A stretch of 10,747 bases of DNA from positions 1-10,747 of the forward strand of contig JAGHRU010000214.1 of assembly GCA_018066225.1 (NCBI GenBank), written 5' to 3'. Positions 6,108-10,747 of this stretch are shown here, one piece after another. A model generated the notes under the pieces. The model ran no database searches and had not been told where the DNA came from. It saw nothing but the letters and a program-made list of their open reading frames with translations. The stretch comes from Candidatus Equimonas enterica. Lineage in GTDB: Bacteria; Bacteroidota; Bacteroidia; Bacteroidales; Bacteroidaceae. The position numbers and the translations under genes were made by a program. How positions within the stretch are numbered: position 1 is the first letter of the stretch; each line of letters begins with the position of its first letter.

Positions 6108-6857
6108 TTAACTTAGATAGATGTCTTTGGGATACTGGATGTCCACGAGAAACAGGGCTTGGGCTTCTACGCTATCACCTGCGGCTTGTCGATTTCTGTC
6201 ATAGATGATTTGCTCGAACTGCTGCATTGTGATTTTGCCGCGTCCTACATCGAGAAGTGTGCCTACGATGGCGCGCACCATATTGCGGAGAAAACGGTCG
6301 GCGGTGATGGTGAAACGCCATCTTCCGTCTGTTTCTTGCGACCATGCTGCATACGTGACATGACAAATGTTTGTCTTGGTGTCGGTGTGCATCTTGGCAA
6401 AGGAGGTGAAGTCCGTAATGCGGAGCAACTTCTTTGCTGCCTCGTTCATAAGCGCGTAGTCGGGCTCATAGGGGAGGCGCATGGCGTAGTGCCGCAGAAA
6501 AGGCTCTTTGCCTGTATAGACAAAGTAGTGGTAGGTACGAGCCTGTGCTGTGAAGCGGGCGTGAGCATCTTCTCGGACAGCCTTGATGTCGTGTACGGCT
6601 ATGTCGGGTGGCAGAATGCGGTTGAGGCGAAAGGCTATTTGCGGCGCATCAATCGCTTGTTCACTATCGAAGTGGACAACCATCAACTTGGCGTGGACGC
6701 CAGTGTCTGTTCTGCCAGCACCGGTAGTGGAAGAGAGTGAAGGGATGAGCTTGCGTAGCGCACATTCCAAGGTCTCTTGCACGCTGTTGGCATTGGGTTG
6801 CTTCTGCCAACCGTGGTATGCCGTGCCGTCGTAAGACAGCGTGATGAAGTATCTCAA
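6108..6857 (-). CDS. truA: tRNA pseudouridine synthase A (TTG start)
   Basis: This 249-residue enzyme converts uridines at positions 38-40 of the tRNA anticodon arm to pseudouridine. The N-terminus reads RYFITLSYDGTAYHGWQKQP. The catalytic aspartate is D51 in AGRTDTGVHA (47-56), with the conserved Arg just before it. RTYHYFVYTG, DFTSFAK and DRFLRNMVRAIVGTLLDVG (about 198-216) are the other hallmarks. Length is typical. The only start that fits the family N-terminus is a TTG at 6855-6857; the frame stays open upstream into rplI but contains no ATG in the 28-base gap. A TTG start may keep expression low within a ribosomal operon. It lies 28 bases after rplI and 65 bases before rpmE, so co-transcription with ribosomal protein genes is likely. 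Confidence 0.93.
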   Translation of the reverse strand: MRYFITLSYDGTAYHGWQKQPNANSVQETLECALRKLIPSLSSTTGAGRTDTGVHAKLMVVHFDSEQAIDAPQIAFRLNRILPPDIAVHDIKAVREDAHARFTAQARTYHYFVYTGKEPFLRHYAMRLPYEPDYALMNEAAKKLLRITDFTSFAKMHTDTKTNICHVTYAAWSQETDGRWRFTITADRFLRNMVRAIVGTLLDVGRGKITMQQFEQIIYDRNRQAAGDSVEAQALFLVDIQYPKDIYLS

Positions 6858-6885
6858 AGCGTAGTTAGACGGCTGCGATGCTGCG

Positions 6886-7443
6886 TTAGGCTTCAGCAGT
6901 GATTGCCTCTTCAGCAGGTGCTTCTTCTACTTCGGCGGTAGCCTCTTCTACGGCAGGAGCAGCGGGCTCCTCGGGAAGGGCGGCTTCCACTTCGGGTTCT
7001 TCGTCGGAAACGACATTGAAGCGAACAACTGCATTTACATCGCGGTGTATCTTCACCGTTGCGGTGTATTCGCCGACAGCCTTGGCGTCGCGCATTGCGA
7101 TACTCTTGCGGTCGATGTCAAAGCCCAACTCCTTGAGGGCGGCTACGACATGAGCGCTGGTGATGCTACCATAGGTGACACCCGTCTTGCTGACTTTTGC
7201 TTCAATCTTGAGGGGATCAAGAGCGTTGAGCTTGTCAGCGAAGGCCTGTGCGTCGGCCTTAATCTTCTCCATCTTGTGGGCTTGCTGCTTCAAGATTTCG
7301 GCGAGGTGCTTCTTAGAACTCTTATTGGCAATGACAGCTTTGCCTTGGGGAATAAGGAAGTTGCGGCCATAGCCATCCTTTACGGTAACGACTTCATTCT
7401 TGTAGCCGAGACCTGCGATATTTTCTTTAAGAATGATTTCCAT
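6886..7443 (-). CDS. rplI: 50S ribosomal protein bL9 with acidic C-terminal tail
   Basis: The protein has 185 residues, against about 148-150 for most bL9 proteins. bL9 binds 23S rRNA near the L1 stalk and reaches across the ribosome surface. The N-terminal RNA-binding domain shows MEIILKENIAGLGYKNEVVTV followed by the signature VKDGYGRNFLIPQGKAV (21-37). A long connecting helix rich in K, A and E (about 41-75) leads to the C-terminal domain, which has YGSITSAHV (91-99) and ends with AVVRFNVV at about 145. Residues 146-185 form an extra tail of Ala, Glu, Pro and Val with 15 acidic and no basic residues, so it is probably disordered. The gene lies 14 bases after rpsR. The family call is firm; the purpose of the tail is unknown. 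Confidence 0.95.
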   Translation of the reverse strand: MEIILKENIAGLGYKNEVVTVKDGYGRNFLIPQGKAVIANKSSKKHLAEILKQQAHKMEKIKADAQAFADKLNALDPLKIEAKVSKTGVTYGSITSAHVVAALKELGFDIDRKSIAMRDAKAVGEYTATVKIHRDVNAVVRFNVVSDEEPEVEAALPEEPAAPAVEEATAEVEEAPAEEAITAEA

Positions 7444-7457
7444 GTCTTTAACTCCTA

Positions 7458-7727
7458 TTATTTCGTGTTAAAAAGGTCGGTCACGAAGGGCAGCAAAGCA
7501 AGGTGACGAGCACGCTTAACAGCTTGTGCCACGCGACGCTGATACTTAAGAGAAGTGCCAGTAATGCGGCGAGGAAGGATTTTGCCTTGCTCGTTGAGGA
7601 ACTTCTTGAGGAATTCAGGATCCTTGTAATCAATGTACTTGATACCGCTCTTCTTGAAACGGCAGTACTTCTTCTTCTTTACATCAACACTGGGTGGGGT
7701 GAGATAGCGAATTTCTGACTGTGCCAT
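7458..7727 (-). CDS. rpsR: 30S ribosomal protein bS18
   Basis: This 89-residue protein binds 16S rRNA together with S6 on the small-subunit platform. The family core is complete: KKKYCRFKKSGIKYIDYKD (about 18-36), GKILPRRITGTSLKYQR (48-64) and AVKRARHLALLPF (69-81). The start MAQSEIRYLTPP at 7727 is chosen from homology. An in-frame ATG further upstream would overlap rpsF deeply and adds sequence unlike S18. The gene starts 4 bases after the rpsF stop, which suits the equal synthesis needed for the S6:S18 heterodimer, and rplI follows after 14 bases. A single cysteine (C22) is present, so there is no zinc-binding pair. Confidence 0.97.
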   Translation of the reverse strand: MAQSEIRYLTPPSVDVKKKKYCRFKKSGIKYIDYKDPEFLKKFLNEQGKILPRRITGTSLKYQRRVAQAVKRARHLALLPFVTDLFNTK

Positions 7728-7731
7728 AATT

Positions 7732-8073
7732 TTAGTCCTCCTTGTTTTGTTTTGCATGACGACGCTTCTCTGCATATTGAGCAGCGTACTTGTCGAGTTT
7801 AACGGTAATGAAACGGATAACGCGTTCGTCACGGCGATAGCCAATTTCAAGTTTCTCTACTACCTGGGGCTCAGCCTTGAACTCCAGCAGATTGTAGAAA
7901 CCGGTGGACTTTTTCTGGATGGGGTAAGCCATCTTCTTGAGGCCCCAGTTCTCTTCATTGATAATCTCAGCGCCTTGAGCCGTGAGAATACCTTTGAACT
8001 TTTCGACCGTCTCCTTCATCTGATCGTCAGACAAAACGGGAGTAAGGACGAAGACGGTTTCGTACTGATTCAT
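7732..8073 (-). CDS. rpsF: 30S ribosomal protein bS6
   Basis: This 113-residue small-subunit protein dimerises with S18 and binds the central domain of 16S rRNA. The translation MNQYETVFVLTPVLSDDQM, then GAEIINEENWGLKKMAYPIQKKSTGFYNLLEF, then RRDERVIRFITVKLDKYAAQYAEKRR is a complete S6 fold with a basic tail. Two tandem ATGs occur (8076 and 8073). I chose 8073 because MNQYET matches the usual Bacteroidales N-terminus, but 8076 would add only one Met. Longer frames upstream would begin inside the leader. It is the first gene of the operon, with a leader of about 110 bases that may carry an S6:S18-binding element. Confidence 0.96.
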   Translation of the reverse strand: MNQYETVFVLTPVLSDDQMKETVEKFKGILTAQGAEIINEENWGLKKMAYPIQKKSTGFYNLLEFKAEPQVVEKLEIGYRRDERVIRFITVKLDKYAAQYAEKRRHAKQNKED

Positions 8074-8133
8074 CATGTTGTTTGTTATTAAAGTGAATAG
8101 AAAATGAATGTTTTCGTATGGGTTGTGATGTTT

Positions 8134-8168
8134 CGCTGTCGGCAACCGTGCGATACGGATGCAATGCG
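8134..8168 (-). promoter_or_regulatory. Candidate S6:S18-binding leader structure of rpsF
   Basis: In the rpsF leader the minus strand can fold into a hairpin, CCGTatcgcACGG, extended by GCA/TGC across a T-T mismatch (8142-8162). An outer CGC/GCG pair (8166-8168 with 8134-8136) flanks an internal loop containing CCGACA. A CCG bulge next to such a hairpin is the known mark of the rpsF leader motif by which S6:S18 represses its own operon in many bacteria. The fold was drawn by eye and the motif match is tentative. Confidence 0.4.
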
Positions 8169-8188
8169 CCTATGCGAATTTGCGGGTG

Positions 8189-8219
8189 CAAAATTACGCT
8201 TTTCTTTTGATACGGCCAA
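8189..8219 (-). promoter_or_regulatory. Bacteroidetes-type promoter for rpsF operon
   Basis: On the minus strand, TTG (8217-8219) in CTTGGCCGTATCAA, exactly 20 bases, then TAATTTTG (8189-8196). Transcription would start near 8183. It begins directly after the tRNA terminator and is the only promoter seen before rpsF. No other convincing one appears before rpsR, rplI, truA or rpmE. Confidence 0.8.
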
Positions 8220-8250
8220 GTTTTTCTCTGTTTTTTTGCTTTTCCTCATT

Positions 8251-8290
8251 AAATAAGAAACAGCAGACGCACGCTAATGTGGTCTGCTGT
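8251..8290 (-). terminator. Terminator after tRNA-fMet
   Basis: On the minus strand ACAGCAGAC (8282-8290) pairs perfectly with GTCTGCTGT (8260-8268). An inner CAC/GTG pair sits around a six-base loop beyond one bulged base. The tail is TTCTTATTT. It begins six bases after the mature tRNA 3' end and separates the tRNA from the rpsF promoter. Confidence 0.8.
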
Positions 8291-8295
8291 CAATG

Positions 8296-8368
8296 TTGCG
8301 GAGGTCCGACTCGAACGGGCGACCTCCAGGTTATGAGCCTGGCGAGCTACCAACTGCTCCACTCCGCG
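8296..8368 (-). tRNA. Initiator tRNA-fMet (anticodon CAT)
   Basis: The 73-base cloverleaf has anticodon loop CTCATAA. It has the initiator hallmarks: a C1-A72 mismatch at the top of the acceptor stem, D-stem GAGC/GCTC with A11-U24, and the GTGGAGCAG...GGTAGCTCG backbone seen in bacterial tRNA-fMet. The 3' CCA is not encoded; CAT follows A73. Two positions are unusual. The anticodon stem is CCAGG/CCTGG, so the usual third G:C pair (29:41) is A:U. The T-stem GCCCG/CGGAC has a C50-A64 mismatch. It has its own promoter (8391-8422) and terminator, so it is a monocistronic gene between nadD and rpsF. Confidence 0.93.
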
Positions 8369-8390
8369 ATAATTATCTTGAAAAGCGATG

Positions 8391-8422
8391 CAAAATTACG
8401 GCTTTTGTGTGAAACGAGCAAA
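8391..8422 (-). promoter_or_regulatory. Promoter of tRNA-fMet
   Basis: On the minus strand, TTTG (8419-8422), then 20 bases, then TAATTTTG (8391-8398). The start would fall near 8384, about 16 bases before the tRNA. The bases after the -33 TTG (CTCGTTTC) match the other three minus-strand promoters only at GT and TC. Confidence 0.75.
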
Positions 8423-8496
8423 TTTTTTAGCGTGAAAAGTGTGATAAATCTTCATTGATGCCGTTATATGCTATATGTATATAGCAAAAACGAAGG

Positions 8497-9063
8497 TTAT
8501 TCGCGGCGATTGTGGAGTAAAGGAAGAATACTTGCGGGTACCATCGTACTGATGTCTTCACCTAGTGACAGCCGCTGGCGGATAGTTGTACTGCTGATGG
8601 CGTAAAGCGGTGCATCAAGCAGGGTGACATGCTCGGGCAGTGCCGCAGTATCAATAGGGTAATCGGGGCGCGGATAAATGATGAGCCCAAACTCACGGCG
8701 TATAGCCTCGTGGGCGCGCCAACGATCGAAAATGGCCCAATTGTCTGCGCCTGTTAGCAGCGTGAAGGTGTGCTGGGGATAGGCTGCACGCAACGCGCAG
8801 AGGGTGTCATAGGTGTAGCTGGGGCGGGGAAGGTGAAACTCAAAGTCGCTGACGACAACGCTGTCAATGTCGGCGGTGGCGCATCGTGCCAAGGCGAGGC
8901 GGTAGGTCTCGTCCCAGAGGTCGTTGTTTGCTTTGAGCGGGTTTTGTGGCGACACCATAAGCCAGACTTCATCGGCAAGGTGCTGCGCTACCACGGTGCG
9001 GGCTAATGCGAGATGTCCGCAGTGGATAGGATTGAAAGAGCCGCCGAAGATACAGACTTTCAT
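8497..9063 (-). CDS. nadD: Nicotinate-nucleotide adenylyltransferase
   Basis: This 188-residue cytoplasmic enzyme joins ATP and nicotinate mononucleotide to form deamido-NAD in NAD synthesis. The nucleotidyltransferase motif GGSFNPIHCGHLAL (7-20), with the (H/T)xGH histidines, is intact. SPQNPLKANN and SYTYDTL are typical substrate-loop segments. TGADNW and the C-terminal ISSTTIRQRL (156-165) complete the family pattern. Length is normal. Its ATG overlaps the gmk stop by four bases (ATGA), so it is translationally coupled. It is the last gene of the glxK-gmk-nadD operon. No good terminator follows; an AT-rich palindrome at 8470-8485 lacks a T-tail. Confidence 0.95.
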   Translation of the reverse strand: MKVCIFGGSFNPIHCGHLALARTVVAQHLADEVWLMVSPQNPLKANNDLWDETYRLALARCATADIDSVVVSDFEFHLPRPSYTYDTLCALRAAYPQHTFTLLTGADNWAIFDRWRAHEAIRREFGLIIYPRPDYPIDTAALPEHVTLLDAPLYAISSTTIRQRLSLGEDISTMVPASILPLLHNRRE

Positions 9064-9623
9064 AGGCGCTGGTTGAGGACTTGTAGCAGTGTCTTTTGGG
9101 CGGTCGCGAGGTCGTCATTGACCACGATGGCATCGAAGTGCTCGGCTTGGGCTATTTCGTATTCTGCACGGTCTATACGCTGGTCGATGACTTCGGGAGA
9201 GTCGGTGCCACGGCTTTCCAGTCGTTGGCGCAAAGCCTGTACTGACGGTGGCTTGATAAAGATGGTGAGGGCGTGCTCGCCATAGCAACGCTTGACATTG
9301 GCAGCACCTACTACGTCGATATCCATGATGACATTTTCGCCACGCGAGAGGCGACTATCAACCTCGCTCCGCAGGGTGCCGTAGAAACGGTCGGTATAGA
9401 CTTCGCAGTACTCTACGAACTCGTCGGCCTCTATGCGGCGGCGAAATTCTTCAGGGGTGAGGAAATAGTATTCCTTGCCGTGCTGCTCGGTGCCGCGTGG
9501 AGGACGTGAGGTCGCACTGATGGAGAAGTGAAGGTTGAGTTCGGGGTGAGAAGTCATCAAGTAGTTGATGAGTGTAGATTTGCCGCAACCCGATGGTGCG
9601 GAAAGAACAATGATTTTAGACAT
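9060..9623 (-). CDS. gmk: Guanylate kinase
   Basis: This 187-residue enzyme phosphorylates GMP to GDP using ATP. The P-loop SAPSGCGKST occupies residues 8-17. SRPPRGTEQHGKEYYFL is the GMP-binding segment with its conserved Arg and Tyr. MDIDVVGAANVKR and the lid region RLESRGTDSPEVIDQRI follow as in the family. The start at 9623 (MSKIIVLSAPSG) is chosen because family members begin just before this strand; an upstream in-frame extension to 9674 reads as noise. The start overlaps the end of glxK by eight bases, and the stop overlaps the nadD start by four. gmk-nadD adjacency is usual in this phylum, although a yicC-like gene is the more common upstream neighbour. Confidence 0.96.
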   Translation of the reverse strand: MSKIIVLSAPSGCGKSTLINYLMTSHPELNLHFSISATSRPPRGTEQHGKEYYFLTPEEFRRRIEADEFVEYCEVYTDRFYGTLRSEVDSRLSRGENVIMDIDVVGAANVKRCYGEHALTIFIKPPSVQALRQRLESRGTDSPEVIDQRIDRAEYEIAQAEHFDAIVVNDDLATAQKTLLQVLNQRL

Positions 9624-10689
9624 GATGAGGAGTGAGTTGTAGGTCGTGTAGTAAGCGCACAACGCTGTTGGCAAGGTTGCTTGTTGCTACTTCTGCACGA
9701 AGAAGCGTGGTGAGTGAACGGGTGTCGCCTGCATTGATGCTGCGTACTGACGCAAAGCCTGCGGCACAAAGCGCATTGGTGTCGGCCACGCTGCCAGAAA
9801 GTAAATGTACGGGTACGCCCAACGGCATAGCGTGGTGCAGAACGCCCGAAGCCACTTTGCCCATTAGCGTTTGTCGGTCCGACTGGCCTTCGCCCGTGAT
9901 GATGAGGGTGGCCTGCTGGGCGTAATTGTCGAAGTCAGCAAGGGAGAGTAGCGCCTCTATGCCAGAGACGAGTGAGGCATCCAGATAAGCCGCGAGACCA
10001 TAGCCAAGGCCGCCGGCTGCGCCTGCTCCCGGCCGCTGGGCCAATGCTGGTGATAGGCCGAGCGATTCTGTCGTGCGAGCGAAGTCGCGTAAGCGTCTAT
10101 CGAGTGTAATGACTTGTGCAGGTGTCGCGCCTTTTTGCGGCGCAAAGACATAGGCCGCGCCGCGTGGGCCATAGAGCGGATTATCTACATCGCAGCAGAC
10201 AGTGATAGGGAGGTCGTGGCGTAGGGCCTCTAAGGCGTTGTGGTCTTGCAGACAGGCTATCATTCCTTTTCCGCCATCGCAAGTGGCGCTACCGCCAATA
10301 CCCATTAGGATGCGCTTTGCGCCGTGATGGTAGGCGTGGAGCAACATTTCGCCGACGCCGTATGTGGTGGCACGCAGTGGGTCGCGGTGCTGTGGTGGTA
10401 TGAGGGTAAGTCCGCTGGTGGCTGCCATTTCCATCACCGCTGTGCCGTCATCACTGATGGCGTATGTTGCTGTGATGGGCTGCATCAGCGGGTCGTGAGC
10501 GTCAAAGGTGACGGGGTGTAAAGTGAGCAACCTTGTAGCGCACGCCACCAGTCCTTCACCGCCATCGCTCATCGGCAGACATCGCACCTCCTCCTTAGGC
10601 ATGACGGTGGCGATAGCATCGGCTGCTGCGCGACATGCTTCATACGCCGAGAGGCAGCCTTTGAAGGAGTCGAAAGCGAGGAGTATCAT
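9616..10689 (-). CDS. glxK: Glycerate kinase (GlxK/GarK type)
   Basis: This 357-residue enzyme phosphorylates D-glycerate, feeding it into lower glycolysis; the product (2- or 3-phosphoglycerate) cannot be told from sequence. Family motifs are clear: AFDSFKGCLSA (5-15), SDGGEG (41-46), MEMAATSGL (87-93), GIGGSATCDGGKGM (130-143), GAGAAGGLGYGL (221-232) and TGEGQSDRQT (265-274). Two small departures are visible: GGSATCDGG has Cys where Asn is usual, and the protein is about 20 residues shorter than most. It starts with ATG at 10689, overlapping the preceding frame's TGA by four bases, and its end overlaps gmk. This places it firmly inside a coupled operon with gmk and nadD. It is also annotated as garK in some genomes. 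Confidence 0.92.
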   Translation of the reverse strand: MILLAFDSFKGCLSAYEACRAAADAIATVMPKEEVRCLPMSDGGEGLVACATRLLTLHPVTFDAHDPLMQPITATYAISDDGTAVMEMAATSGLTLIPPQHRDPLRATTYGVGEMLLHAYHHGAKRILMGIGGSATCDGGKGMIACLQDHNALEALRHDLPITVCCDVDNPLYGPRGAAYVFAPQKGATPAQVITLDRRLRDFARTTESLGLSPALAQRPGAGAAGGLGYGLAAYLDASLVSGIEALLSLADFDNYAQQATLIITGEGQSDRQTLMGKVASGVLHHAMPLGVPVHLLSGSVADTNALCAAGFASVRSINAGDTRSLTTLLRAEVATSNLANSVVRLLHDLQLTPHHV

Positions 10690-10747
10690 CTTGTGCTGCT
10701 GGTGCCCGTAGTGTGGCCGTACTTGTCTTTGTAGGTCTTGGTGGAGG
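10686..10747 (-). CDS. C-terminal end of an unidentified gene (partial)
   Basis: The last 19 codons of a frame on the minus strand end TYKDKYGHTTGTSSTR before a TGA that overlaps the glxK ATG as ATGA. The four-base overlap matches the gmk/nadD junction and suggests a real coupled gene upstream. The polar DKYG..TGT tail recalls short repeat-like ends of Bacteroidetes exported or lipoprotein-type proteins, but this is too little to name it. It does not look like the end of YicC, the gene usually found before gmk. Confidence 0.45.
   Translation of the reverse strand, partial: STKTYKDKYGHTTGTSSTR

Noticed and set aside
8470..8485. Palindrome GCTATATGTATATAGC after nadD, considered as a terminator
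   Set aside because: It is AT-only apart from the ends, and the minus strand has no T-run after it. The A-run lies on the wrong side for nadD termination.
1..10747. Search for CRISPR arrays, insertion sequences, integrases, toxin-antitoxin pairs and attachment repeats
   Set aside because: No regularly spaced direct repeats, transposase or recombinase motifs, or terminal inverted repeats were seen by eye on either strand.

Overview
The window looks like a chromosomal segment from a member of the Bacteroidales, probably Prevotellaceae-like (inference). The evidence is gene order (tig next to clpP; pyrK-pyrD; rpsF-rpsR-rplI), Bacteroidetes-type protein sequences, starts without Shine-Dalgarno sites, and promoters of the Bacteroidetes form TTG-N20-TAnnTTTG. 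Most of it is moderately GC-rich housekeeping DNA. One AT-rich accessory block lies at about 4013-5511.

Layout. 1-302: 5' part of clpP (-). 396-1751: tig, trigger factor (-), separated from clpP by a strong hairpin. 1752-2032: divergent promoter region for tig (-) and pyrK (+). 2033-3738: pyrK and pyrD (+), which together encode the two-subunit NAD-linked dihydroorotate dehydrogenase of pyrimidine synthesis, followed by a hairpin terminator. 3739-4012: intergenic stretch holding an orphan coding-like fragment. 4013-5511: two-gene accessory operon (-) of an endonuclease/exonuclease/phosphatase (EEP) superfamily protein translationally coupled (TAATG) to a membrane-anchored protein with a GIY-YIG-like domain, driven by its own promoter with a cluster of dyads. 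5694-8219: a probable single ribosomal-protein operon (-), rpsF-rpsR-rplI-truA-rpmE, with a promoter and a candidate S6:S18 leader upstream and a good terminator downstream. 8296-8368: initiator tRNA-fMet (-) with its own promoter and terminator. 8497-10689: overlapping operon (-) of glycerate kinase, guanylate kinase and nicotinate-nucleotide adenylyltransferase, with the tail of an unidentified gene upstream.

How the genes relate. Most genes serve translation and protein quality control (tRNA-fMet, S6, S18, L9, L31, TruA, trigger factor, ClpP) or nucleotide and cofactor synthesis (PyrK/PyrD, Gmk, NadD). The EEP plus GIY-YIG-like pair is the only clearly accessory unit. It is the best candidate here for an undescribed system: two nuclease-related folds, one anchored in the membrane, in a tightly coupled and compositionally distinct cassette. 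Its role is unknown. Four minus-strand promoters share exactly 20-base spacing and an extended -33 box, and the initiator tRNA departs from the usual anticodon-stem and T-stem pairing.
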